Source of the DNA: Chloroflexota bacterium
GTDB taxonomy: Bacteria; Chloroflexota; Anaerolineae; Anaerolineales; UBA4823
Assembly: GCA_017860725.1 (NCBI GenBank)
Contig: JAGDMX010000032.1
Location: 1 to 14,797, forward strand
Reading direction: 5' to 3'
DNA: 14,797 nucleotides
Part shown: in pieces, positions 1 through 7,315 of the stretch
How positions within the stretch are numbered: the stretch's first letter is position 1
Layout: each line of letters opens with the position of its first letter
Notes under the pieces: generated by a model
What the model saw: the letters and a program-made list of their open reading frames with translations, nothing else
Databases searched by the model: none
What the model was told of the DNA's origin: nothing
Translations under genes and position numbers: made by a program

Positions 1-748
1 CGTAAGCCAGTACCTGATGGTTATCCCAAATGACGTTGAATAGCTCTTTATTATTCTTAGCATACTTATATATCAGGGTTAGCACGACCGCTTTTTCGGC
101 GTCAAGCTCGCGCTTGATGGTCTCCCACTCCCGGCGGGTGAGGATCGGGGGGCTGTTTGGATTGTGATCCGGCGTCCGGGTCCACTTGGCTACTTGGAGA
201 AGATTCTCACCAAACAATCCAAAAGTATTCATGGCACGCTTGAATAAATAAAAATGCAATGGTGAGCCGGCCTCGGGAACATCTTCTGCCTGCGGCCTGC
301 GCCCTGACAGGTAACAATCATAAGCCCCTGAGGACATGCCGCCACACAGGCCATAGTTTTCGGATACGATGGGCAGGCTGAGCAATCTTTGAAGCCCATC
401 GGGCAGGTCGAAAGGTGGAAAATTGTTGCGGAACTTAAATCCGAACTCGGAGGGTTTGAACTCCAGCCACTGGTTTTCCGGTAGCCTGAGTTCGGCAGGA
501 GCCCGACGCAGCTTGCGGACATAAGTGTACTCGTGGTCACGCGCCTGATACTTAAAAAACAGATAAGGTGTCTCCTGTGGATCTAAATACTGAACGGTGA
601 ACCTTCCGCTGGAATCAGAATTGCACTCACCGATAGTCAGGTTTTGAGCGCTGGCTGTGCCTGGGATTCCGTCAAATACGGACACCTGGGCATGATCGAC
701 TGGGATGTCATTGGCAAATATCAAACGGGCGGTAAATTGCTTCGGCAT
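1..748 (-). CDS. Putative papain-like cysteine peptidase-fold protein (GLCGGM motif), 3' end cut by window edge
   Basis: An uninterrupted minus-strand frame runs from an ATG at 748-746 off the left edge, giving 249 residues without a stop. Residues 1-100 are beta-rich and begin MPKQFTARLIF, resembling an Ig-like or carboxypeptidase-regulatory-like domain; no signal peptide is visible. Next comes a NFPPF/LP segment, then NYGLCGGMSSGAYD with Cys135, then WDNHQVLAY with His244 at the edge. A GLCGGM cysteine followed about 110 residues later by an NHQVLAYG-type histidine is the arrangement I recall from uncharacterised bacterial proteins with a papain/C39-like fold. Cysteine-peptidase or transferase activity is therefore inferred, and the substrate is unknown. 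Upstream in this frame there are stops and no alternative ATG before 748. No clear Shine-Dalgarno is seen. The start lies only 4 bases from the divergent PadR start. Confidence 0.7.
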   Translation of the reverse strand, partial: MPKQFTARLIFANDIPVDHAQVSVFDGIPGTASAQNLTIGECNSDSSGRFTVQYLDPQETPYLFFKYQARDHEYTYVRKLRRAPAELRLPENQWLEFKPSEFGFKFRNNFPPFDLPDGLQRLLSLPIVSENYGLCGGMSSGAYDCYLSGRRPQAEDVPEAGSPLHFYLFKRAMNTFGLFGENLLQVAKWTRTPDHNPNSPPILTRREWETIKRELDAEKAVVLTLIYKYAKNNKELFNVIWDNHQVLAY

Positions 749-752
749 GTTT

Positions 753-1337
753 ATGTCTGTAAGAAATGCGTTGCTGGGATTGTTGGAACAAAGATCTCGT
801 CATGGCTACGAGCTGCATGATGCCTTTGAAGCCATAGTCGGAGGCGAGCGGAATTGGGATGTCAAGCCGGCGCAGGTCTACACTACCCTGGTGCGCCTGG
901 AGGAAGGTGGATTGGTGGCCCAAGAATGCCTGGAGCAAGCTGGCGGACCCGAGAAGCGCATCTTTTCTATCACTCCTGCCGGACGCCAGGAGCTATATAC
1001 CTGGTTTCACACCCCGGTCAAAGCCGAGCACCAGAGAGATGAATTCTTTCTCAAATTGATGCTCAGCCTGGTGACCGGCGAGGCTGACCCCCGGCGCCTG
1101 ATTTACATTCAACGTGCCAGTCTGTATCAACAGCTGCATGACCTGACGGGGCAGATCTCCGAAGTAGATCCGCATATCGAGTTAGCCCACCTGCTCTTAT
1201 TAGAGCAGGCCATCATGCACCTGGAAGCCGATCTACGTTGGCTGGAGATGATTGAAGCCCGGTTGGACGAGATCACCCGCCAGCCCATCCCAAAACCGGA
1301 GTCCCGCCCACGAGGCAGGCCTCCAAAGGCAAAGTAG
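753..1337 (+). CDS. PadR-family transcriptional regulator with AT-hook-like C-terminal tail
   Basis: A 194-residue protein. The N-terminus MSVRNALLGLLEQRSRHGYELHDAF is the classic PadR winged-helix opening. It is followed by WDVKPAQVYTTLVRLEEGGLV (recognition helix and wing) and KRIFSITPAGRQEL, which together form the PadR winged helix at about residues 1-85. The rest is a helical dimerisation domain of the PadR C-terminal (Vir-type) kind. I chose the ATG at 753 because it starts the family's usual N-terminus; ATGs at 747 and 705 would add residues that look non-coding and overlap the divergent gene. The last ten residues, about 185-194, read RPRGRPPKAK, which contains the GRP core of an AT-hook. 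The gene lies 47 bases before the ABC ATPase, so it probably represses that exporter operon, as PadR proteins often do beside transporters. No Shine-Dalgarno is evident. Confidence 0.9.
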   Translation: MSVRNALLGLLEQRSRHGYELHDAFEAIVGGERNWDVKPAQVYTTLVRLEEGGLVAQECLEQAGGPEKRIFSITPAGRQELYTWFHTPVKAEHQRDEFFLKLMLSLVTGEADPRRLIYIQRASLYQQLHDLTGQISEVDPHIELAHLLLLEQAIMHLEADLRWLEMIEARLDEITRQPIPKPESRPRGRPPKAK

Positions 1338-1371
1338 TTTGATTGGAACGGGGGAGACGCCCCGATGGATT

Positions 1372-1376
1372 GGAGG
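1372..1376 (+). promoter_or_regulatory. Shine-Dalgarno GGAGG fixing the ABC ATPase start
   Basis: GGAGG lies 8 bases before the ATG at 1385. This favours that start over the in-frame ATG at 1343, whose extra 14 residues do not resemble the ABC family N-terminus. Confidence 0.75.
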
Positions 1377-1384
1377 ATACGACC

Positions 1385-2122
1385 ATGTCTATTGTGATGA
1401 TCGATAAATTAACCAAGATTTATGGCCACGGTGAGACTGCCATCACTGCCCTTCGGGAGATCAGTCTGCATATCGAGCCAGGTGAGCTGGTGGCGGTAAT
1501 GGGCCCTAGTGGTTGTGGTAAATCGACTCTACTGCACCTGATCGGAGGGTTAGATCGCCCGACATCCGGTCGGGTTTTGTTGGATGGCCAGGATTTGGCT
1601 GCCCTGGATGATAACCACCTGACTGAAATCCGCCGCCGGAAGGTGGGTTTTGTATTCCAATTCTTTAATCTCATTCCGGTTTTGACTGCCCTGGAAAATG
1701 CCGCGCTGCCCTTAATGCTGGATGGGATTAAACCGGCGGAAGCCAAGCAGCGCGCCCAAGAGTGGCTGGAGCGGGTCGGATTAGTAGATCGACTGGAACA
1801 CCGTCCAGATCAACTATCCGGCGGGCAGCAGCAGCGCGTCGCCATGGCTCGCGCCCTATCCACCGAGCCAGCCTTGATCCTGGCCGATGAGCCCACCGGC
1901 AACCTGGATTCACGCGCTGGTGATGAGATCGCCAACTTGCTGCGCCAGATCTCAGACCAGTGGGAGCAGACGATCCTGATGGTGACGCATGATCCGCGCA
2001 TTGCCGCCTATGCCGACCGGATTGTCTTTCTCAAAGATGGCACTATTGTTGATGAAGCGCACCTGTCTGGTGATGTGAGCAGATCAACGGCAGGTGTAAT
2101 GGAAAGAATGGAGGGTCTATGA
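1385..2122 (+). CDS. ABC transporter ATP-binding protein (LolD/MacB ATPase type)
   Basis: A 245-residue cytoplasmic ATPase subunit. Visible motifs are Walker A GPSGCGKST (40-48), Q-loop FQFFNLIP around Gln92, signature LSGGQQQR (144-151), Walker B LILADEP with catalytic Glu169, D-loop NLDS (173-176) and switch His202 in THD. The FQFFNLIP Q-loop and the DEPTGNLDS block are typical of the LolD/MacB/SalX group, which pairs with FtsX-type permeases and drives extrusion or mechanotransmission rather than classic import. The stop overlaps the next start as ATGA at 2119-2122, so translation is probably coupled and the two products form one transporter. The substrate cannot be read from the sequence. 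Confidence 0.95.
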   Translation: MSIVMIDKLTKIYGHGETAITALREISLHIEPGELVAVMGPSGCGKSTLLHLIGGLDRPTSGRVLLDGQDLAALDDNHLTEIRRRKVGFVFQFFNLIPVLTALENAALPLMLDGIKPAEAKQRAQEWLERVGLVDRLEHRPDQLSGGQQQRVAMARALSTEPALILADEPTGNLDSRAGDEIANLLRQISDQWEQTILMVTHDPRIAAYADRIVFLKDGTIVDEAHLSGDVSRSTAGVMERMEGL

Positions 2123-4659
2123 ACACCCAATTGACTCTCGCTCTTCGTTACCTGCGCGGGCATAAAACGCGCACCATATTAACGACCCTGTCGATAGTCC
2201 TGGGAGTCATGCTGCTGTTTGGTATGAACGGCATGTTACCGGCGATCAAAGAGTCCTTCAGCCAGGGAGTCAAAACCTCCATCAGCCTGGATGAATTGAC
2301 CGTAACTCGCCTGGCTAACGGGATCTTTGGACAGGAGCAGGTCGCGCTTGTTCGCAATGTTCCGGGTGTGGTTGCGGCGACCGGATCACTGTCACGTAAA
2401 GTCATCTTGCCGACAGATATGGCCCCTCAGGATCAGCGTGGTCAGCTGATCACTAATTTGACATTGACGGGATTGGATTTAGATTCTTTCGGTGAGATTA
2501 ATCCACTGAGTTTATTGGCAGGGCGGAGTCTGCAGCCCGGTGATCGGGCTGTTGCCTTGATCAACCAAAGTCTGGCAGAAAATAGCGGACTGGGGATCGG
2601 GGATCACCTGACTCTCCCGACAGCCGATGGCGTAACTCGATTGGAGATCGTTGGTATTGTGGCGGGTTTTGGTGCCCTCAGTGGCGGGGAACCCCTGTAT
2701 CTCCCATTGGATCTTGCCCAGCAGGTATTAAATCTGCCCGCTCAGATCAATGTCATCGAAGCGATGGTCGCTCCAAGTGAAGATATGGCAATAGTTGGTC
2801 AGCGGGTGCTGGAATCCTTGGGGTCTGGCTACCAGCTGGGTGCCGTGGAGACGGGCAGTGAAATCCAGGCGGTACTGGAGTTAGGCGACTTCATTTTCTC
2901 CATGTTTGGCATTGTCGCTCTGGTGATGAGTGGCTTTATCATCTTCATCACTTTCCGCACAGTGGTGATGGAGCGACGTCGTGATGTCGGCATGTTACGC
3001 GCCTTGGGTGCCTCTCGCCGCACAGTAACCGGCATCTTCCTGTTCGAAAGCCTTCTGCAGGGTGTGATAGGCACCTTTTTGGGATTGATAGCTGGCTACC
3101 TGTTCATTAGCTGGATGCTGGCAGTTCTCGAGCCAATGTGGCGCGAGCGCCTGGGATTGAGCCTGGGTGGAGCACAATTCTCCCTGGGGATTTTTATTCT
3201 GTCAATAACATTAGGTGTTGGCATCTCAGTGCTGGCCGGGCTGTATCCGGCTGTGGTTGCTGGTCGTATGACGCCCATGGACGCTTTGCGACCGGCTATC
3301 TCGGTTGAACGAAAAGGCTCTACCCGACGGCGGGCAATCTGGGGGATTGTGATGATCGCAGCATCGATTCTGTGTTTGCTCTCCCGGAATGTAGGCCTGG
3401 CCAGCCTGGGTGTGATCCTGTTTATTGCCGGATTAATGGTCCTGCTCCCCTTGCTGGTTCGTCCGGTGACGCGCTTGATCGGGGGGTTGCTGACATTGGC
3501 TTTTGCCCGCGAGGGCAATATCGCCCAGGGGAATCTGGTCCGCCAGCCTGAGCGGGCGGCCATTACCGCCTCCGTAATTGCTATCAGCCTAGCAGTTGTA
3601 TTGGGAGTGACTGGCTTGCTGACTACCCTGACGTACGGTGTGTTTAGTTACATGGATAAAAGCCTGGGGGCGGATTTCTTGTTTATCCCATCTTCGTTTG
3701 CCCTGGGCAGCGGCAATGTTGCGGCCGGACCGGGGCTGATCTCGGCAATTCGCCAGGTGCCGGGAGTCGAGGCTGCCACGACCTTGCGCTCAAGCTTTGC
3801 CCGATTTGGAGAAACCGATGTCATGGTGATCGGTGTGGATCCACAGACGTATCCGCAGGTCTCTGGGCTGGAGTTCAGCCGGGGTGATGAACAGCTGGCT
3901 TATCAGGCTATGGCGCAGGGAAATGTTGTGTTGGCTAATGGCATGCTGGCTACTCAAGGTAAGCTGGAGCTGGGAGATGACATTGAGCTGCTCACACCTG
4001 CCGGGATGCGAACCTATACCCTGCAAGGGATCGGTAATGATTACATGAACAGTAAAATCATGACTCTCTATGTCTCTCAGGATTTGCTGGCAAAAGATTT
4101 CTTCGAGACAGGCGATGTGCTTCTGATGCTAAACCTGGCTGACAACGCCGATCCGGTTACAGTGCGCGCCGATCTGGACAGGCTGGAAGCTGAGTATCCG
4201 GGCTTTACCTTATATGCTGCCCAGGAGTGGAAAGATCGCATGGTTCAGGATGCCCGCACGCGCATGAGTATCACCTACTTGCTGGTAGCCGTCCTGGCGC
4301 TGCCATCCCTGATTGGACTGGCGAATACCCTGGGGATCAATGTCCTGGAGCGCACGCGTGAGATTGGTATACTACGGGCTGTTGGTGCCACCCGCCGCCA
4401 GGTGCAGCGTATCATCATGGCAGAAAGCCTGCTGCTGGCGGCAATAGGCATCGCTTTCGGAATCCTGGCCGGTTTATGGTTGGGATATGTCATGACAGCG
4501 AGCATGGCGCTGGTTGGCTATGACCTGGCGTATTTCTTCCCCTGGAGTGGGATTCTGCTGGCGGTTGCTGTTGGCTTGCTAATTGCGGTGTTGGCAGCGC
4601 TGCACCCTGCTCGCCAGGCATCCAAGCTGCAGATCATCACTGCCCTGCAATACGAATAA
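2119..4659 (+). CDS. ABC transporter permease with two FtsX domains (SalY/MacB-like)
   Basis: An 846-residue inner-membrane permease. There is an N-terminal membrane helix at about residues 18-42, then a large extracytoplasmic domain. The first FtsX domain is at about 255-395 with three helices. A central helix pair is at about 405-455 and another helix at about 478-500. A second extracytoplasmic domain follows, and a second FtsX domain fills about 715-846. Both FtsX domains carry the same cytoplasmic-loop motif, DVGMLRALGASRR in the first and EIGILRAVGATRR in the second, showing an internal duplication. This is the roughly 10-TM layout of stand-alone FtsX permeases that need only one permease polypeptide. 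Start: an ATG with GGAGG at 2110-2114, overlapping the ATPase stop by 4 bases. An intrinsic terminator follows at once. Confidence 0.93.
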   Translation: MNTQLTLALRYLRGHKTRTILTTLSIVLGVMLLFGMNGMLPAIKESFSQGVKTSISLDELTVTRLANGIFGQEQVALVRNVPGVVAATGSLSRKVILPTDMAPQDQRGQLITNLTLTGLDLDSFGEINPLSLLAGRSLQPGDRAVALINQSLAENSGLGIGDHLTLPTADGVTRLEIVGIVAGFGALSGGEPLYLPLDLAQQVLNLPAQINVIEAMVAPSEDMAIVGQRVLESLGSGYQLGAVETGSEIQAVLELGDFIFSMFGIVALVMSGFIIFITFRTVVMERRRDVGMLRALGASRRTVTGIFLFESLLQGVIGTFLGLIAGYLFISWMLAVLEPMWRERLGLSLGGAQFSLGIFILSITLGVGISVLAGLYPAVVAGRMTPMDALRPAISVERKGSTRRRAIWGIVMIAASILCLLSRNVGLASLGVILFIAGLMVLLPLLVRPVTRLIGGLLTLAFAREGNIAQGNLVRQPERAAITASVIAISLAVVLGVTGLLTTLTYGVFSYMDKSLGADFLFIPSSFALGSGNVAAGPGLISAIRQVPGVEAATTLRSSFARFGETDVMVIGVDPQTYPQVSGLEFSRGDEQLAYQAMAQGNVVLANGMLATQGKLELGDDIELLTPAGMRTYTLQGIGNDYMNSKIMTLYVSQDLLAKDFFETGDVLLMLNLADNADPVTVRADLDRLEAEYPGFTLYAAQEWKDRMVQDARTRMSITYLLVAVLALPSLIGLANTLGINVLERTREIGILRAVGATRRQVQRIIMAESLLLAAIGIAFGILAGLWLGYVMTASMALVGYDLAYFFPWSGILLAVAVGLLIAVLAALHPARQASKLQIITALQYE

Positions 4660-4672
4660 ATACGTGCGCGCG

Positions 4673-4716
4673 GCGGGATTGAGCACTTATAAAGCTCAAT
4701 CCCGCTTTTTTATTTT
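4673..4716 (+). terminator. Strong intrinsic terminator after the PadR-ABC operon
   Basis: A perfect 12-bp stem (GCGGGATTGAGC / GCTCAATCCCGC) around a 9-base AT-rich loop is followed by TTTTTTATTTT. It starts 13 bases after the permease stop, so it ends the PadR-ABC transcript and isolates the next operon. Confidence 0.92.
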
Positions 4717-4736
4717 AAAACAGTAGAACCCTCGGC

Positions 4737-4742
4737 TATAAT
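4737..4742 (+). promoter_or_regulatory. Possible -10 box (TATAAT) for the PPOX/patatin operon
   Basis: An exact TATAAT hexamer lies in the 125-base gap between the terminator and the gene at 4785. No good TTGACA-like -35 box is visible at the expected distance; the sequence there is TTAAAA-like. The position, directly after a terminator and before an operon, is the main support. Confidence 0.4.
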
Positions 4743-4784
4743 CCACGCGACACTTTTAGTTATCGACCGTATATATGTGTAGAA

Positions 4785-5222
4785 ATGACCGAGAATGAGT
4801 TTACCGCCCTTCAGGGGCACGCTTTTATTGCCTTGACAACCTACCGCAAGAGCGGCGAAGGTGTCGTGACTCCGGTGTGGTTTGTCCAAAATGATGGTAA
4901 GCTATATGTCACAACCTCTGACACTAGCGGTAAGGTTAAACGCCTGCGCAGAAACCCGCAGGTGAAACTGGCACCCAGTGATTTTTCAGGAAAGCCGCTC
5001 GGCCCGCAGATCAATGGTAGTGTGCATTTCCCCTCCGAGGCAGAGTGGGATGCACTCCGCGATCTTTTTTTAGCTAAATACGGCATGCAGTTCCGCTTTT
5101 TCAGCTACACATGGCGCCTGCGTGGGCAAAATTCGAATATTTATCTTGAGATCTCCCCTTCAACGGGAGAACCATCCAATGAGCAAGGAAAGACTGATAA
5201 TAAGGAGAATTTCAATGAGTGA
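4785..5222 (+). CDS. PPOX-class (pyridoxamine-phosphate-oxidase-like), possibly F420-dependent, oxidoreductase
   Basis: A 145-residue soluble protein with a split-barrel flavin-binding fold. Diagnostic stretches are FIALTTYRKSGEGVVTPVWF (about 14-33), GKLYVTTSDTSGKVKRLRRNP (38-58) and KLAPSDFSGK (61-70). These match the small PPOX subfamily that includes mycobacterial F420-binding enzymes of the Rv1155/Rv2061 type, which reduce substrates with F420H2, although some relatives bind FMN, FAD or haem instead. Cofactor choice is not decidable here. The last 20 residues are polar and probably disordered, and their codons overlap the next gene by 8 bases. The start ATG has no clear Shine-Dalgarno. 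It is the first gene of a four-gene operon. Confidence 0.85.
   Translation: MTENEFTALQGHAFIALTTYRKSGEGVVTPVWFVQNDGKLYVTTSDTSGKVKRLRRNPQVKLAPSDFSGKPLGPQINGSVHFPSEAEWDALRDLFLAKYGMQFRFFSYTWRLRGQNSNIYLEISPSTGEPSNEQGKTDNKENFNE
5202..5207 (+). promoter_or_regulatory. Shine-Dalgarno AAGGAG deciding the start of the helical protein
   Basis: AAGGAG sits 7 bases before the ATG at 5215. The earlier in-frame ATG at 5179 also has a GGGAGA upstream but would add a basic N-terminus, MSKERLIIRRIS, lying wholly inside the PPOX gene. The 5215 start is preferred. Confidence 0.65.
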
Positions 5223-5664
5223 TGAAACCCCCACAACCCCACCATCTGAGCCATCCCCGGGCACATCGGAATCCTGGAAGGAGGTTGGCAAGCTGTTTGC
5301 AGCCTTAGGTAAAAGTGTCGGTGAAGCCATTCAGGCCGTGTGGAGCAACGAGCAAACCCAACGGCAGGTGAAGGAAGTCAAAGCTGGCCTGGAGACCATG
5401 GTCAGTGAGGTCAACACAGCCGTAAACAAAGTCACCAGCACGCCGGAAGCCCAGAAGATTAAGGGTGAAGCCGTTAAAGCTGCCCAATCGGCCAAAGCTG
5501 CCGGCGAACAGACGGTACAAGAGGTCCGGCCGCAGTTGATCACAGCGTTGCGCACACTGAACGACGAGATGCAAAAGCTCATCGATCGCCTGGAGGCCGA
5601 GCCGTCCCCAGCCCCGGAGACACCGCCGGATGAACCACCGGCTGAGCCGCCGATGACCGCCTAA
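5215..5664 (+). CDS. Hypothetical alpha-helical protein with Pro-rich termini
   Basis: A 149-residue protein of no family I can name. Residues 1-20 are Pro/Ser/Thr/Glu-rich. Residues 21-127 are strongly helical and amphipathic, with Ala, Lys, Glu, Gln and Val spacing resembling apolipoprotein-like or coiled-coil repeats and no membrane helix. Residues 129-149 are a Pro/Glu-rich tail (PSPAPETPPDEPPAEPP). A lipid- or protein-binding helical bundle with flexible ends is a guess supported only by composition. It overlaps the PPOX stop by 8 bases, and its TAA is followed without a gap by the patatin ATG. This points to one transcript and probable translational coupling with the phospholipase. Confidence 0.75.
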   Translation: MSDETPTTPPSEPSPGTSESWKEVGKLFAALGKSVGEAIQAVWSNEQTQRQVKEVKAGLETMVSEVNTAVNKVTSTPEAQKIKGEAVKAAQSAKAAGEQTVQEVRPQLITALRTLNDEMQKLIDRLEAEPSPAPETPPDEPPAEPPMTA

Positions 5665-6576
5665 ATGCGGCGGACTCTAGCATTCGTTCTGGGGGGTGGC
5701 GGGGCGCGCGGCGCGCTGCAGGTCGGAGCGTTGCGCGCCTTGCTGGAGTCTGGCTACCATCCAGACCTGCTGGTTGGCACATCAATTGGTGCGGTGAACG
5801 CCAGTTTTCTGGCGATTCACGGGGTCAGTCTTAAGACCATCGATACGCTGGTGGAGGCTTGGTACGATGCTGCCGCCGCCGAGCTGCTGCCCCAAAACTA
5901 CTTATGGTTGATCCTGCGTTCGATCCTGAACCGCCCGACGATCGATCCATACCACCGCATGAGGGAATTTTTTCTATCGCATGGCTTGACAACAGAGATG
6001 CGGTTTGGAGATATCGCGGGCGTACGGTTAGCGCTGGTGGCTACCGATCTAAATAACGGTTGCCCGCATGTGTACGGCCAGGATCCAGATCAGCTTGTCC
6101 TGGAAGGCCTGTTGGCTTCTACGGCGCTGCCACCGTGGATACGACCGATCGAGCTGAACGGTCATACGCTAATGGACGGCGGGCTGGTCAGCACACTGCC
6201 AGTTGAACCTGCCTTGCGGTTGGGCGCTAATGAGATCATCGCGCTGGATTTAATCGACCCGCGTGGCACAACAGCAGAATCTTTTCAGATTGGCTCGTTT
6301 ATGGGTAAGCTAATTTACAGTGTCGAGCAGCGCAACTCTGACCTGGAGGTGGCATTAGCCCAGGCCAAACGGGTGCCGGTTCACCGGATTTGCCTGCGCT
6401 GGGACGAGCAAATTCCGGTATGGGATTTTGAGCATACAGACACGCTGATCGCGCATGGTGAGGCAATCGCTCGCCTGGAAATTGCCACATGGCAATCGCC
6501 CCGCAAGGCCTGGTGGTCCCGTTGGCTGGGGCTTGATGATCGCAGCAAGACTTCTCGCCTAAAGAAGGAGGATTGA
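5665..6576 (+). CDS. Patatin-like phospholipase (RssA/YchK-type)
   Basis: A 303-residue lipid acyl hydrolase with the Ser-Asp dyad of patatins. The oxyanion-hole loop GGGGARG is at 10-16, the nucleophile elbow GTSIG at 38-42 gives Ser40, and DGG with Asp171 completes the dyad. Length and order match the compact bacterial RssA/YchK group. The last 30 residues are basic (SPRKAWWSRWLG...KTSRLKKED), which could hold the enzyme at membrane surfaces. There is no signal peptide, so it is probably cytoplasmic or peripheral. The start codon directly follows the previous gene's TAA. A small membrane-protein gene begins 4 bases after its stop, so the enzyme may be anchored or regulated by its neighbours (inference). 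Confidence 0.93.
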   Translation: MRRTLAFVLGGGGARGALQVGALRALLESGYHPDLLVGTSIGAVNASFLAIHGVSLKTIDTLVEAWYDAAAAELLPQNYLWLILRSILNRPTIDPYHRMREFFLSHGLTTEMRFGDIAGVRLALVATDLNNGCPHVYGQDPDQLVLEGLLASTALPPWIRPIELNGHTLMDGGLVSTLPVEPALRLGANEIIALDLIDPRGTTAESFQIGSFMGKLIYSVEQRNSDLEVALAQAKRVPVHRICLRWDEQIPVWDFEHTDTLIAHGEAIARLEIATWQSPRKAWWSRWLGLDDRSKTSRLKKED

Positions 6577-6580
6577 AGTA

Positions 6581-6766
6581 ATGAGTATTGGACCCGTTGA
6601 GGTTGGAATCCTGATTGTTATGGTCCTGTGTTCTCTGGTCGTACCCATCGTTGTTATGGTGGCTTTTATTTCATTATTCCGCCGCCAGGATAAGCTGGAG
6701 CAGGAGCTGCGCCAGATGCAGTCAAATATCATTCCTGATGAGGAGAATCCGCCTGGCTCGATTTGA
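6581..6766 (+). CDS. Small single-pass membrane protein
   Basis: A 61-residue protein with one hydrophobic helix at about residues 8-33, then a basic FRRQDK junction and a short charged helix (LEQELRQMQ) ending in a polar tail. This is the form of a small bitopic membrane protein. GGAGG at 6567-6571, inside the end of the patatin gene, is 9 bases before the ATG, which supports translation. Its last 38 bases overlap the end of the convergent minus-strand gene. Function is unknown; as the last gene of the patatin operon it could be a membrane partner of that enzyme. An overlapping 75-residue frame at 6615-6842 lacks such a ribosome site and is not called. Confidence 0.72.
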   Translation: MSIGPVEVGILIVMVLCSLVVPIVVMVAFISLFRRQDKLEQELRQMQSNIIPDEENPPGSI

Positions 6767-7298
6767 GCACGATCTCCCCGTCACGAATTTTTTCGTACAT
6801 GTGTTTGTCGTGCAACAGAGGCCGCCAGGCATAGATCAATAAATCGGCCGGATTCCATAACGTGACCCAGGTAAATACCCCCAGGCCAGCAGCAAGATAG
6901 CTTTTCACAGTGTCGGTCAGATAGGGTATTAAAAAGATTAGCACACCAATCCCGATGATAATTAATAACACAGGGATGCTGGTAACGAGTGACCGCCTGC
7001 CCTCCAGCCGCACTTCCGCAATCTGGCGCGTGTTTTCGGCGATTTGATAATCGCAGTAGCGCTTAATCGCCTCGATCGTTTTCCGACGTAAATCGTCATT
7101 CACCCCCTCGGCATCCAGAGAGATTGTCAGGTGTACCGTCTGATACCTCAAGCGCTGCAGGTGAAGGTAATTCGCGACTTCATCGAGCCCGGATACATAG
7201 CGGCTGGTCGGATCCCACGGGTCCGCCAAGGGCTCAGCAAACAACTCATCAAGTGTGTGCAGCTTGAGATGATATTCAATTTCGTTGTTCTCCGTCAT
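6729..7298 (-). CDS. Two-TM membrane protein of unknown function
   Basis: A 189-residue protein. The N-terminal ~100 residues are soluble, predicted mixed alpha/beta and charged (YLHLQRLRYQTVHLTISL, then DDLRRKTIEAIKRYCDYQIAEN). Two membrane helices follow at about 105-126 and 131-150, then an aromatic/proline segment, NPADLLIYAWRPLLHDKHMYEKI, and a hydrophilic tail. I recall similar W-rich 'LLYdWRP' tails after two helices in uncharacterised membrane proteins, but cannot assign a named family. AGGAG lies a few bases before its ATG (plus-strand complement at about 7307-7311). It is 17 bases downstream of the nucleotidyltransferase gene and is the last gene of the six-gene minus-strand operon. 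Its 3' end overlaps the small membrane-protein gene tail-to-tail. Confidence 0.8.
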   Translation of the reverse strand: MTENNEIEYHLKLHTLDELFAEPLADPWDPTSRYVSGLDEVANYLHLQRLRYQTVHLTISLDAEGVNDDLRRKTIEAIKRYCDYQIAENTRQIAEVRLEGRRSLVTSIPVLLIIIGIGVLIFLIPYLTDTVKSYLAAGLGVFTWVTLWNPADLLIYAWRPLLHDKHMYEKIRDGEIVLKSSQADSPHQE

Positions 7299-7315
7299 AT
7301 AAAGCTCCTAAAATG

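Noticed and set aside
229..540. Minus-strand 103-residue frame
   Set aside because: It overlaps, in a different frame, the long open papain-like frame (1-748), which has recognisable motifs; the 103-residue product is Ser/Pro-rich and looks like a shadow.
705..752. Longer PadR start at 705 (or 747)
   Set aside because: The extra residues do not resemble the PadR N-terminus and overlap the divergent gene; the family's canonical start is MSVRNALLGLL at 753.
3096..3563. Minus-strand 155-residue frame inside the permease gene
   Set aside because: It is antisense to a well-supported FtsX permease, rich in Arg/Pro/Ile, and has no family signature or ribosome site.
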